Shown: positions 44,311 to 55,246, numbered from the stretch's first letter. The stretch is DNA of 64,000 bases from Isoetes taiwanensis (GCA_021234155.1 JAJEKV010000072.1:4935620-4999619), one strand, 5' to 3'. The notes: generated from the letters alone by a model not told the origin. Translations and numbers: made by a program.

Positions 44311-45130
44311 TTTTTTTTTTTTTGGTTGAAGGTACGAAGTTTTTGTATTGATTAGATAGAAAAAATTACAATACAAAGATCGCTCATGGATCAGATATAA
44401 TTTAAGTACAAAAGATCCCATCTGGATCTGAATCATGTCTGTAGCAAATGTACACATGAGCCTCTCTCAACCTCTTCTCCTGTCTAACCAATACTACAGT
44501 ATTAACATCTTCTCAATTAAACAGAATACTATAGGAGCCAAAATGCTCATTTTCCACAAGCTCCAGACAAATCTTGAATGCCCCAAAAATCCTCTTGCAA
44601 AACTAGAAATGAAGAGAAGAGCTGAAGAGTAATCTGACCAATTCTCCCGCACTGCTCAGACAAGCCCAACTGCTTCAAACTATGATCTAATTCTGCAGTT
44701 TTACTACCAAATGCAAAATTAAAAGGAGATGCTGCATTGTCGGGATGTGCCAGTCAGCCAACCTGCAAAGCTAGACACACAGCCCAGCCACCAAAACTTC
44801 CCTCTAAAGTTTGGTTCATAATATCTGGTCTTGATATGGAAGCGTCTTCCTGGACACAATTATATCCCTAGCTCGGCAATCTCAAAAAAATTTGACATCC
44901 TGTTTCAAAACTGTAAAATCGAAATCAAGAATTTACTCTGGCTCCTTTCAAGAAAACATCTCTAGATCTTTCAACTAGTAAGAAAGAGCAAGAGAAAGGG
45001 GAAAAGGCCAACAATTCAGAAGATCCGCCATTAATTAGATTGCCCAGAAAACCATACATGAAAACTGCTCTCTTTATGTTTCTGCTAAAAATCTGCTACC
45101 GTATAGGCTCTATGCCCTTTCGGATCTTGC
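44311..45130 (-). pseudogene. Possible retrocopy (3' end of an unrecognised transcript) with poly(A)
   Basis: On the minus strand a coding-like frame runs from an ATG at 44,819 to a TGA at 44,547 (91 codons) with a single internal TGA at 44,756-44,754. About 220 bp of UTR-like sequence follows and then A13 (T13 at 44,311-44,323). The peptide includes NFAFGSKTAELDHSLKQLGL and LQEDFWGIQDLSGACGK, which I do not recognise. The A tail and absence of introns suggest LINE-mediated retroposition. It may instead be a LINE 3' end. Confidence 0.35.
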
Positions 45131-45560
45131 TGTAAACAAGAAAATTATAAATTCCAAGAAACTTACATATTCTTGCTCAACAGCTTTAGCAAATCGGGCC
45201 ACGTTAGTGGCATCTGGCAAAATCATAAAGACCGCCTTGAAGCAATTTCAAGCAAGCAATCCGGAACAATCTTTAGAAGATAAGAATCCACCTGAATTAG
45301 TACGGCAAAACCCCGCTAGCATCCAATTCTGTCTATGATCTGCAAGAAGAGCTGAGGCAGTGCCGGAATCAGGAAGAGGAGGGCAGCGTCCTCTCCCCTT
45401 GCCGCCCTAGCCGCAGGCGCTAGTTGAGCACCAAGAAACCATTCGAGTCACCAATCCGTGTTTTCCCTTTTGGGGCCATTTTGCTGTTGTTTTTGGCATA
45501 AAATAACACTTCCGTACAACTAAAAAACAACTGTGGACCAAAAATTGGGGTCAGTGTGAA
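45131..45560. other. Unassigned DNA
   Basis: No supported feature. The 5' edge of LINE-C falls near its end. Confidence 0.4.
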
Positions 45561-45564
45561 ACCA

Positions 45565-47450
45565 GTATTCTTCCTGCTGACAATCGACAACTCATGGCCG
45601 ACATCACAGAGCAAGAAGTTTTCAAAACACTATGCTCCATGGCAACAGGCAAGTCCCCTAGTCCAGATGGGTTTCCCCTGAGTTCTATGTGGAATTTTGG
45701 CCAGAACTTAAGGTGGATTTGGTGGAAGCTATTAGAGGGGCATGGTCGACCAAAGAACTTCACCCGACTATTTCTGCAGGTTTTATTTCCTTGATTCCCA
45801 AAGTGGACAAACCATTCTCTATAGGTCAGTGGAGACCCATTGCTCTCACTAATACTACTTATAAGATTTTGGCTAAGATCATTGCGTCCAGAATGAAACC
45901 TAAACTGCAGAGAGTGATTGATCATGAGCAGTCTGCCTTCCCTTCAAGGTACATCCATATTAGATAATTATCTTGCAGCAAGGAAGGGACACACTGGTGT
46001 CAAAGATCATGTCAACCAATAGTTCTTCTAAAGTTGGACTTCAAGAGAGCATATGACTCTTTATGTTGGAAATGCTTAGAGAGGATTATGCATCGAATGG
46101 GATTTCATCCCGATTTGGTTGGGAAGGTAATGGGCCTTAACAATCTTGCTAGTGCATCAATGATCCTCAATGGGAGGCCTACAAGACTATTTCAAATAAG
46201 GAAGGGAGTTAGACAAGGATGCCCTCTAGCGCCCTATCTATTCCTCATTGTAGCTAATGTTCTGACGCACTTGGTCAAATTTGAGGTACAACTACAGAGA
46301 ATTGAGGAACTGAGGCTTCCAGGCATGGCTGATGAGATGCTCACTATTATGCAATACACAGACGACACCTTCTTATTCCTCAGGTATGATGACCAGAGTT
46401 TGACTAAGTTTAAAGGAGTTCTTTCTACTTTCTCTATTGCATCTGGAATTGAGCTCAATAGGAACAAATGTTCTATCCTGTGGCCGCATGAGGGACAAGT
46501 CCACCACACTGTTTTGACCCTTGGGTTTCAAGTACTAAGACAACAAGATACACTGAAGCTTCTAGGCATTCCCCTCTCTCTTCAAGCCTCTACTCGTGGG
46601 TTGTGGACCCCCATTCTGGAGAAAGTTCGGAGGAAAATAAATTTGTGGTCACTGAGAAGCCTCTCTATAGTGGGCAGAGTGACGGTAGCCAATGCTGTGC
46701 TTGGATCCTCACATGTCTTCTACTCCTCGGTCCTCATGGGCCCTAAGACAGTCTACGAGAAGCTCCAGAGGATGATCAGGATGTTCATATGGAATGGCCC
46801 CTCTGAACTTGCATGGTCTGAGGTATGCAGAGATAGGAGAGATGGGGGATTGGGCTGCAAGGAGCTACTATTGCAAGCTCAAGTCCTGGCAGCAAAAATA
46901 ATTTGAAGATCTCTTATGCTGGAGCAATCACCTGCGCTTCACTTTGTCCGATTCTGGCTAGGCAAATGCGCACCCCGATGAGGCCATCAGTTCCTATGGA
47001 GGAGGTAAGCTCCTTCTTTTACTTATTCTCTATGCCAGGTGGTGTATCCCCTCTTATGCGAGGTCTATTCTGTGCGTGACAAGAGGTTATAGAGGTTTTC
47101 CACCTAAAGCCGCCCCTGGTGGAAGTGGGGTGCCTTAGCATCTTCTGGAACACAACAGTATGGGAAACGCGTGGGCTACCCCTGGCTTTGGTCCACCCCG
47201 TATATATTCGAGGTGGAGACAACAAGGGATCCGCCACTTAGCTGATATGTAGTTGGATGGCCAATGGTTGTCCTGGCTTGAACTCCAAACTCGGCTCAAA
47301 CAAGCTAGTGTGTTGGACAAGAGTATATTTAGAAGCATTTTGGCTAATGTGCATGATTGGTTAGGGATTGTAGGCCTTGGTGAGGTCTGGAAGATTGAAG
47401 GGCAAGAGGGATACTCAGTAAGTGGGATTTACAGGCTAAAAAGGAACCTC
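45565..47450 (+). mobile_element. LINE-C, 5' part: L1-type RT, split by a copia insertion
   Basis: 5'-truncated L1-clade RT. It starts just before MATGKSPSPDGF (about 45,640) and continues with FISLIPKVDKPFSIGQWRPIALTNTTYKILAKIIASR (one frame change near 45,690). The main frame 46,034-46,906 holds LLKLDFKRAYDSLCW, RKGVRQGCPLAPYLF and MQYTDDTFLFL, where Y-T-D-D replaces the usual YADD or FADD. GLWTPILEKVRRKI and GGLGCKELLLQAQ follow. Later sequence to 47,450 is frame-shifted. The rest of the element lies beyond the copia at 52,867-53,608. Inactive. Confidence 0.85.
47446..47450 (+). repeat. Target site duplication of copia-1 (left)
   Basis: ACCTC directly before the 5' LTR, repeated at 52,867-52,871. 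Confidence 0.9.
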
Positions 47451-48002
47451 TGAAGAATATTCATGCTACTCCATTAATACCAGTGAAGACAAATAACAGA
47501 AGGAGATCTATGATCAGTTGCTTAAGTTTGAGCCACAAGTTCTATACGGTGGTGAAATAAGTTAATATGCATATATTTATGCAATGGTCCAATGATCCAA
47601 TATTGTATGAATGCAAGGTTACACTATAAATGTGTAATGGTTAAGGTTGGACTTTCTCGGTCCAATAACTTGAAGGCAGATCCCCGACCAAATGTAGAAA
47701 CTACCTGGTACCATGGAGATCTGCCCAGCTATGCACAAAGCGGCCGGATCTGGCCGAACCGGCCGGATCCATGTAAGATAAATAAAGTAGAAGTTCGATG
47801 GAGGTGTATTGATTGGAAGCTCTTCAAGGGGAACAGGCTCGAGCTATCGAAATATTATTCATTGAGTCTTATTGCATTGTCTAAGGTTTTGTATTGTTTG
47901 AAGTTATATTATTGAATGAAGATACAATGCATAGGGCTAGTATTTGAATAGATTGACATTTTCTATCTAGTTCATATCAAATCTTCAAGTACAAATTCTT
48001 CA
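47451..48002 (+). repeat. 5' LTR of copia-1
   Basis: 552 bp, TGAAGAAT...TTCTTCA. It is identical by eye to the 3' LTR except one base (C near 47,821, G in the 3' copy). A TATAAATG-type stretch near 47,626 could be the promoter. A 107-aa open frame inside both LTRs is a by-product. Confidence 0.95.
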
Positions 48003-48004
48003 TT

Positions 48005-48016
48005 TGGTATCAGAGC
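48005..48016 (+). promoter_or_regulatory. Primer-binding site, initiator-Met tRNA
   Basis: TGGTATCAGAGC, two bases after the 5' LTR. Confidence 0.95.
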
Positions 48017-48023
48017 AGGAAAA

Positions 48024-48537
48024 ATGTCAACTAGATTAGGAGCTTCTCTACTAAGTGCTGTTGAAGTGTTTAAAGGTACAGGGGGATTTCAAGTATGGAA
48101 AGAAAAAATTAAAGAGATCCTGGAAGTTGAACGATGGAAATAATGAAGGAAAGGAACAAGACAGTGAAGCAAGCAGCAAGAATGAGGTTGTTGCTGAGAG
48201 TTCAAGCTCAAAAGGAAAGGAAACATCTGGTTCCAAAGAGGTAACTAGTAGTGATGTTACTGCTGTTGCTAAAGTTATTGAAGCAAAGAGTATCATTACT
48301 GTTAAGTTAGGATCTAGCATCCTACTGAAGGTCAGAGGAATGAGCCCAAGGGGCATTTGGCATTATTTGATAAAGACGTATGAAAACAAAACATCCTCCC
48401 AACTGGATGTTCTGGATAGAGAGTTGAGAAACCTAAAGTTTCATGATAATGATGATGTTACTGAGTTTTTTCAGAAACTAGATAATCTGGTTGCAGACTT
48501 GGAGGCAGCTGGCACGAGCATTACTCAAGATTACTAG
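48024..48537 (+). pseudogene. Copia-1 gag, N-terminal part, frame-broken
   Basis: The ATG at 48,024 starts MSTRLGASLLSAVEVFKG, matching the start of the copia relic at 21,917. This frame runs into a stop at about 48,141. Gag-like sequence continues in the +1 frame (ILLKVRGMSPRGIWHYLIKTYENKTSSQ and later) and ends at TAG 48,535-48,537. That TAG is in phase with the long pol frame that follows. The matching position in the relic at 22.4 kb reads CAG, so the stop looks like a single C-to-T change. Confidence 0.8.
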
Positions 48538-48540
48538 GTA

Positions 48541-51500
48541 ATGACCATAGCAAGAGCATTCTCTAATTTTGAAAATTTATCTACCTTAGTGAGAAATGTA
48601 GCAAGAAACAGAGACCATGCTGAGCTGATGGTAAAAACAGAGCTGGAGCAGAAATCATTAACTAGTGGTAATGTAGACACCACAGAAATTCTCTATGCTG
48701 GAAAGGGAAAGGCTAAGAATTATGATAAAAGCAGAATTGGACCATGCTACACATGCAATCAATATGGGCATTTAAAAAATAATTGTCCTAAGGGCACACA
48801 AGAAAGCAAATGCTATAATTGCAATGGCTTTGGCCACATGGCTGCAAACTGCTCAAGCCCCAAAGATTTAAATAAAGGAAGAGGTCGAGGATCTGATAAT
48901 TTTAGAGGAGCCTTCTCAAGGGAAAGGGCTTCAAATTTTAGAGGAAGGGGCAGGGGAAGAAACCCTGCAGTAAATATGGCAAAACCTGTCACTCTTGAGG
49001 AAGAAGAGGTAGAAGACGAAAATATTGAGGTATGTCTGAATTCCAGCATTAGCAAATCATCTACAGATCTAGATTCTAAATCTGACATGTTTGTTCTAGA
49101 TTCAGGAGCTGAAAGATCAGTGATTAAGGATTCTAAAATTCTGAAAGAGAGAGTAATCAAAGGATCCAGCTATGTTCAGATGGGAGATGGCAGTCTGCAA
49201 AGGGTGGAAGTGGCTGGAATCTTAGAAATTTTTGATTTAACTGGAAAGCCGGTAGATTTAAAGAATGTCTTGTGTGTTCCCTCTATTGTTAGAAATCTGA
49301 TTTCTATCAGTCAACTTGTTGATCTTGGGTATAAAGTATGCTTTGAGAAAACTCAGTGTAAGATCTATCTGGATAATACATTGAAATTTTTGGCTAAAAG
49401 AGTTGGAAATTTGTTTACTCTCAATGATGCAAAATGCCTTAACTCAATTAATGCAGTATCAGTTGTAACATTAAGAAGATGGCATGAGAGACTAGGGCAT
49501 ACAAATATAAACAATCTTAAATATATGGCCAAGCATAAAATGATTCTGGCTGAAGAAGAAAAGGGCATGTTGGGAAAACACACAAGGCTGAAATTTGTCA
49601 AATCAAACAAGAGGGCTAAAGATATCCTAGAATTAATACATACTGATCTGTGTGGCCCAATAAACATCACAGGGTTGACTGGAAAGAAATATTTCATTAC
49701 TTTCATAGATGATTATTCAAGAAAAACCAAATGTTACCTATTAAGACATAAGGATCAAGCATTTTCAGCTTATAAGCTCTTTGAACAGGAAGTTGAAAGA
49801 CAAACTGGGAAAAAGATTAAATGTGTTAGATCTGACAGGGGTGGTGAGTTTTTATCAGGGGCATTTAACAATCACTGCAGAGAACATGGAATCAGAAGGC
49901 AATTGACATGCAGGTTCACTCCTCAACAAAATGGCATAGCAGAGAGGAAAAATAGGACCATTCTCAATGCAGTTCGATCTATGCTCAAGCAATCAGGTAT
50001 GCCTAATTTCTTATGGGAAGAAACTGTTAAAACAGCAGTGCTTTTGCAAAATAAGCTTCCATCTGCAAGTATTCAAGGAAAGACTCCTGAAGAAATGTGG
50101 AGTGGCAATATTCCTTCCTATGAAATGTTCAAAACTTATGGCTGTCTAGGATATGTTCATGTTCCTAAGGAACTAAGGAAAAAACTAGACAACAGGGCTA
50201 TTAAATGCTACTTGGCAGGATATGATGAACAGTCAAAAGCCTATAGGATGTATGAGCCTGAGAACAGACAAATCATTGTCAGCAGGAATGTGGTATTCAA
50301 TGAGCATATGGTGTATAAAATCAGAAATCAAAGGCAACAGGGTACATTTAATAAAGACATCAATTCTTCAAGTGATGATTTAGGAAAATCAGATAGCTTG
50401 AATAATTTTGATGAAGAAAATGATGAGGCAAACAATACTCAGCAAAACCCAGAGATAATAAATGCTGATCATGATGAGATTGAGGCAGAAATGGAGTCAG
50501 AAACTCAAAAGGAAGATGACACACAAGTGACTCAAGGAGACATTTCTGATAATGTACAAGATCAGCAAGAAATAAGGAAAAGAAAGTCAGAAGCAGAAAA
50601 GTTAAAGGAGACAATGGAGGCAATGAAAATGAACCCTAAAATGTATGGCAGAATGGAGCATGGCAGGAGCAGGAGATTACATAAAGAAGATGTAGACATT
50701 TATCAAATTATGGCAATTCTTGACCCTGACATACCACAGTCCTATGAAGAAGCAATGAACTCAGAGTATGCAGATCAGTGGAAAGAAGCAATGATGGAAG
50801 AGCTTTCAGCATTTAAAAGGACTCAGACATATGAGGTTGTTAAGCAACCTGAAAAGACAAATATAGTAGGCAGCAAGTGGCTTTTCAAAATCAAAAGAGG
50901 AATTAATGGTGAAGACAAATTTAAGGCAAGACTGGTAGCACAAGGATTTACACAAAGAAAGGGGATAGATTATGAGGAAACATTTTCTCCCATAATTAAG
51001 CTAACAAGTATTAGAATTCTCATGGCTTTTGCAAATGCCAATAATCTAGACATGCATCACATGGACGTGAGCACTGCCTTTCTAAATGCAGAATTGAGTG
51101 ATGATGTTTACATGAAACAAGCACCAGGGTTTGAAGTCTCTAAAGCAGGAATGGTATGGAAACTTAATCGTGCTGTGTATGGCCTCAAACAGTCTCCCAG
51201 AATGTGGTATCAATGCATAGATGGATATCTTTTAGAACAAGGCTTCACAAGGTTTTTGAATGATGGTAACTTGTATATTCTCAATAAAGGAGATCAGTTT
51301 TGTATATTGGCATTGTATGTTGATGACAACATTCTAGTGCCAAGTCACATGGAGATATTAAATCACTGCAAACAGATACTTACCAACAGATTTAAGATGA
51401 CTGATTTGGGAAGGCTCAGGAAATTTCTAGGCATGGAAATATCAAGGAATGAAGGAGAAAAACTACTGAAAATATCTCAAACTAGTAACATAGCAAGTAT

Positions 51501-52317
51501 GCTTAAAAGATTTAACATGCTGGACTGCAACATTGCAAGGACTCCTATTGTTCAAGGGCTGAAATTATCTAGTGATGACAGTCCTAAAACTCATCTTGAG
51601 CAAATGGAAATGGAAAGAATACCTTATATGGAGCTCATTGGTTGTCTACTATACATAGCTAATTGCACGAGGCCAGAAATAGCATTTACAGTTAATCTTC
51701 TGAGCAGGTTTTGTAATAACCCTGGCAGGAAACACTGGACTATTGCAAAAAGGGTCTTGAGGTATCTTAAATATACTCAAGATCAGGGGTTGACATTTAG
51801 CAATGATGACCTAACACTTAAGGGATATGCAGATGCTGATTGGGGCAGTGATGTTGACACAAGGAAGTCTACATCTGGATTTTGCTTAATGCTAGGTGGA
51901 GCAGCAATAACCTGGAAAAGTAAGAAACAGTCATGTGTTGCCATGTCAACAGCAGAAGCAGATTATAATGCCACACCTCTTGCTGCAAAGGAGATTGCTT
52001 GGGTTAGAAGATTGCTAAATGAGCTCAAGGTTTTTCAGAAATTGCCTACAATTTTATACTCTGATAGTATGAGTTGTATTGCAATCACAAAAAATCCAGT
52101 GTTGCATCAAAGAACTAAGCACATTGAGTTGCACGTTCATTTCATTAGGGAAATGGTTGCCAAAGGTATAGTGACAGTTGAATACATTTTCACACATGAA
52201 CAGGTTGCAGATATCTTGACCAAAGGGCTGCCAGAAATTAAGTTTCAGAAATTTAAGAGTAGCCTGGGAATCCAAGAATGCAATCAGAGAGATGGAGTTA
52301 GCATGAAAGGGGAATGA
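48541..52317 (+). CDS. Copia-1 Gag(C-term)-Pol polyprotein, 1,258 aa
   Basis: Domains in order: two CCHC zinc knuckles (C69-C82, C91-C104); aspartic protease DSGA at 187-190; an integrase zinc region with H315 and H320 but no CxxC partner; an integrase core with D369, D432 and E468 (DD35E); a charged linker at about 600-715; RT with MDV (D842) and YVDD at 926-929; and RNase H with YADADWG (1,096-1,102) and a TAEAD box near 1,138. The stop codon TGA at 52,315-52,317 is made by the first three bases of the 3' LTR, so the polypurine tract is coding. Apart from the upstream gag lesions and the missing integrase cysteines it looks intact. Confidence 0.93.
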   Translation: MTIARAFSNFENLSTLVRNVARNRDHAELMVKTELEQKSLTSGNVDTTEILYAGKGKAKNYDKSRIGPCYTCNQYGHLKNNCPKGTQESKCYNCNGFGHMAANCSSPKDLNKGRGRGSDNFRGAFSRERASNFRGRGRGRNPAVNMAKPVTLEEEEVEDENIEVCLNSSISKSSTDLDSKSDMFVLDSGAERSVIKDSKILKERVIKGSSYVQMGDGSLQRVEVAGILEIFDLTGKPVDLKNVLCVPSIVRNLISISQLVDLGYKVCFEKTQCKIYLDNTLKFLAKRVGNLFTLNDAKCLNSINAVSVVTLRRWHERLGHTNINNLKYMAKHKMILAEEEKGMLGKHTRLKFVKSNKRAKDILELIHTDLCGPINITGLTGKKYFITFIDDYSRKTKCYLLRHKDQAFSAYKLFEQEVERQTGKKIKCVRSDRGGEFLSGAFNNHCREHGIRRQLTCRFTPQQNGIAERKNRTILNAVRSMLKQSGMPNFLWEETVKTAVLLQNKLPSASIQGKTPEEMWSGNIPSYEMFKTYGCLGYVHVPKELRKKLDNRAIKCYLAGYDEQSKAYRMYEPENRQIIVSRNVVFNEHMVYKIRNQRQQGTFNKDINSSSDDLGKSDSLNNFDEENDEANNTQQNPEIINADHDEIEAEMESETQKEDDTQVTQGDISDNVQDQQEIRKRKSEAEKLKETMEAMKMNPKMYGRMEHGRSRRLHKEDVDIYQIMAILDPDIPQSYEEAMNSEYADQWKEAMMEELSAFKRTQTYEVVKQPEKTNIVGSKWLFKIKRGINGEDKFKARLVAQGFTQRKGIDYEETFSPIIKLTSIRILMAFANANNLDMHHMDVSTAFLNAELSDDVYMKQAPGFEVSKAGMVWKLNRAVYGLKQSPRMWYQCIDGYLLEQGFTRFLNDGNLYILNKGDQFCILALYVDDNILVPSHMEILNHCKQILTNRFKMTDLGRLRKFLGMEISRNEGEKLLKISQTSNIASMLKRFNMLDCNIARTPIVQGLKLSSDDSPKTHLEQMEMERIPYMELIGCLLYIANCTRPEIAFTVNLLSRFCNNPGRKHWTIAKRVLRYLKYTQDQGLTFSNDDLTLKGYADADWGSDVDTRKSTSGFCLMLGGAAITWKSKKQSCVAMSTAEADYNATPLAAKEIAWVRRLLNELKVFQKLPTILYSDSMSCIAITKNPVLHQRTKHIELHVHFIREMVAKGIVTVEYIFTHEQVADILTKGLPEIKFQKFKSSLGIQECNQRDGVSMKGE
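52305..52314 (+). promoter_or_regulatory. Polypurine tract of copia-1
   Basis: GAAAGGGGAA, directly before the 3' LTR. Confidence 0.9.
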
Positions 52318-52866
52318 AGAATATTCATGCTACTCCATTAATACCAGTGAAGACAAATAACAGAAGGAGATCTATGATCAGTTGCTTAAGTTTGAGCCAC
52401 AAGTTCTATACGGTGGTGAAATAAGTTAATATGCATATATTTATGCAATGGTCCAATGATCCAATATTGTATGAATGCAAGGTTACACTATAAATGTGTA
52501 ATGGTTAAGGTTGGACTTTCTCGGTCCAATAACTTGAAGGCAGATCCCCGACCAAATGTAGAAACTACCTGGTACCATGGAGATCTGCCCAGCTATGCAC
52601 AAAGCGGCCGGATCTGGCCGAACCGGCCGGATCCATGTAAGATAAATAAAGTAGAAGTTCGATGGAGGTGTATTGATTGGAAGCTGTTCAAGGGGAACAG
52701 GCTCGAGCTATCGAAATATTATTCATTGAGTCTTATTGCATTGTCTAAGGTTTTGTATTGTTTGAAGTTATATTATTGAATGAAGATACAATGCATAGGG
52801 CTAGTATTTGAATAGATTGACATTTTCTATCTAGTTCATATCAAATCTTCAAGTACAAATTCTTCA
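52315..52866 (+). repeat. 3' LTR of copia-1
   Basis: 552 bp, same ends as the 5' LTR. One difference was seen by eye. Confidence 0.95.
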
Positions 52867-52871
52867 ACCTC
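52867..52871 (+). repeat. Target site duplication of copia-1 (right)
   Basis: ACCTC, matching 47,446-47,450. Confidence 0.9.
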
Positions 52872-53608
52872 TCTCCCTTCAAGGTTCTGGCTAGCCTGGA
52901 TGTCACAGATGAGGTGTTCCTGCAACTCTTGGTGGGTTCCTGGCAATGCTGGTGCTCCAAAAAGATACAGCTGTTCTAGTGGTTAGCTCTCCAGGATGCA
53001 ATCAGCACCATGTCTCAGTTGAGAAGGAGGAAAATAGTGAAATCAGATCTCTGCCCACTAGGATGTGGGCAATGTGAATCAGTGGAGCACATGTTCTTCT
53101 GTCCTATGGCGGTAGACTTTTGGCACTGGGCTTCACCCATATTTACTTAACCCCTGACGAGTGGAAGTGGCCACATATCTTATTGTTTTCAGCCAGATCA
53201 TGGACCAGAGCTTCGGTCATCAACATTGCTCTATGGGCAGTTTGGAAACACAGGTGTGATGTTGCAATTAGAAACAGACTCTCTCTACCATTCGAATACG
53301 CAAATACTTCAATATGGAGGTTGCAATGATGTGGTTGAGGCACCACAGGAAGTATGGCAGAAATTATGATAAGAAGCTTGATAAGATTGGTAGTACACAA
53401 GGCTTCAGCATGTTTTTCCGTTGCTCTTGGAGCACGAAGGAGGTAGCCATTGGCCTAACTTAAACTTTAGCAGTTAACCCCCTAACTTCCCTTGGGACTA
53501 GGCGGGTTCCCCTTGTGCTCATGGATGATATCTTGACATAAGGTCCATCTACGTGTTTTTACTTTCTTATTAATATAATATACATACTTACATCAAAAAA
53601 AAAAAAAC
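52867..53608 (+). mobile_element. LINE-C, 3' part with poly(A)
   Basis: Resumes the LINE-C C-terminal region with a zf-RVT-like Cys/His motif (CPLGCGQCESVEHMFFCP, about 53,050-53,105). It continues through the C terminus to a 3' UTR and ends in an A tract at about 53,596-53,608. Together with 45,565-47,450 it forms one 5'-truncated LINE. Confidence 0.8.
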
Positions 53609-55059
53609 AATTAGGTACTCCTTGTATATGTTATATTTCTTACAAAAGCTGTATCTACAAATTATCTTTTATATTTATTTTATATTTTTTGAAGAAGACT
53701 TTTGCAATTGGAACAAGCTAGTAATATTTGTTAGGCTAGTTTCCAATCAATCAAAATGCATTGATTCAGTGCTTTTGGTATAACAATGCACGATGATCAT
53801 TTATTTAGCTTTGGAGGTTTTGTCATTGGCCATGACGAATATCTTAACACAAGCATAACCTCCTTATACATGTGTTCCTATATTTTGTGAGAAACATTCG
53901 GTAATAGTTAGATATATATGATTCGAGCACTGTGGTGGCTGCAACTATGATATCCCACAATCCACCTATGTCTTCCAAGAAGCACTACTACTATAATTAT
54001 CAGCTTTCTGCAACATTGAACAATCCAGACAAACTGAATGGCACGTCTATACAAGGCAATCCACACAGTCAATTGGCACTTGTAGCCTACAAACAAACCT
54101 GCATTGCTATATCCACTTCAAAGCAAAACAAATATGTCAGCTTTCAAAATTGATACACAACATAATCACAAAGGTTTTCTGATTTCAACCTCACTAGTCC
54201 AAAGAGTGTTGAAAACGGACAATTTATTTTCAATTTTTCTAACATCTAGAAGACAAGGACAAGTATCCGGCACCATGAATCTGGGTTTTTTTTGTTTTCA
54301 GTTTCACTCCAAGGTCATGCATTGAATCCTCGAACATAGTCATATTAATTTTTCTTTACAAATAGATTACTTTGTTTGGTTTCTATTATTGATCAAATTT
54401 ATAATTTGGTAGGTTGCAAATTTAGAGAGGAGTCAATCTTTAGAAAACTTAATGTGGTCTTGCCATCTCCATTCTACCTAGCCTTTTATAATCTACATCC
54501 TGATAATCATAACATCAAAGCATGAAGAAAATGAATATTTTACTTTGGCGATTTAAGTACCATCATGAAGGTTTTCATCCTCGAGCATGTCAAAAAATAT
54601 AAATTCTTCAAAAATTTATTCTATTCTATTCTATTCTATTCATCTACTTCTTTATCTTCAGCCAATTTGTCATCACAAGGCTCAGTCCAACCGATCCATA
54701 ATTTGTGGGATGCAAATGTGATATATGAATAGTGCCTATGTTGTTAGAATAAAACCATCATTTTGGTTAAAACTCTTTTTCTTGTTGAGAGCAATTATAC
54801 CAGGCTGGATAATTTCAAGTATATCCTTGATTTCATGCAAGTATCCTGCACGATTGCAGATCAACCATGGAGTATAGTGGTGAGTATCTGGTACAATGTC
54901 ATAGTCTTCTTTCAAATATTTGAGTATCTAGAAACATGTTCCACTAAGCTTGCATGACTACATGCAGAAAGAAGCTTGAAAAATGTGATAAATATTAGAT
55001 ACTTTTTTAAATCTATAGATGACTCCTTACTGGAAGAGGTTATATGATTTATCGATCAT
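53609..55059. other. Unassigned AT-rich DNA
   Basis: Contains a (TTCTA)n run at about 54,619-54,640 after AAAAATTTA, like the very last bases of a LINE-B copy but without its body. No gene supported. Confidence 0.4.
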
Positions 55060-55082
55060 TGTATGCATTTGTCTTATCTCCG

Positions 55083-55246
55083 CTTGTCTAGTATCATCAT
55101 TACTGCAAAGGTTTTTCCCTTGAAAACCTTTCGAGGCAGGGGTTTTTTAATCCTAGTAGTAATGATTTTACTAGCCCATTGTATGGGTCCCATGACCTAT
55201 TGGTCTCCGTGGACGTTAAAAAATTTATTCTATTCTATTCTATTAT
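55083..55246 (+). mobile_element. LINE-B copy 3: short 3' end
   Basis: About 160 bp of LINE-B 3' UTR. The stem ATCATTACT (55,096-55,104) pairs with AGTAATGAT (55,158-55,166). GGTCTCCGTGGACG and a TTCTA tail follow. Severely 5'-truncated. Confidence 0.85.

Larger units (their letters stand above)
47451..52866 (+). mobile_element. Copia-1: young Ty1/copia retrotransposon inserted in LINE-C
   Basis: A complete structure of 5,416 bp: TSD ACCTC, 552-bp LTRs, a primer-binding site at 48,005-48,016, gag-pol in copia order, a polypurine tract at 52,305-52,314, and the second TSD. LINE-C sequence continues on both sides. The near-identity of the LTRs means recent insertion. Gag carries a frame break (about 48,138) and a TAG (48,535-48,537), so this copy probably could not make a complete Gag-Pol itself. 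Confidence 0.95.

Noticed and set aside
48535-48541. TAG as a programmed readthrough site between Gag and Pol
   Set aside because: It lies inside gag, before the zinc knuckles, is followed by GTAATG rather than a known readthrough context, and aligns with CAG in a relative.
47592-52779. Identical 107-aa frames in both copia LTRs
   Set aside because: They lie wholly within LTR sequence and match only because the LTRs are copies. No coding signal.
54605-54645. TTCTA run as another LINE-B copy
   Set aside because: Only the microsatellite and a few A/T bases match. The diagnostic GGACG module and stem are absent, so it is not called an element.
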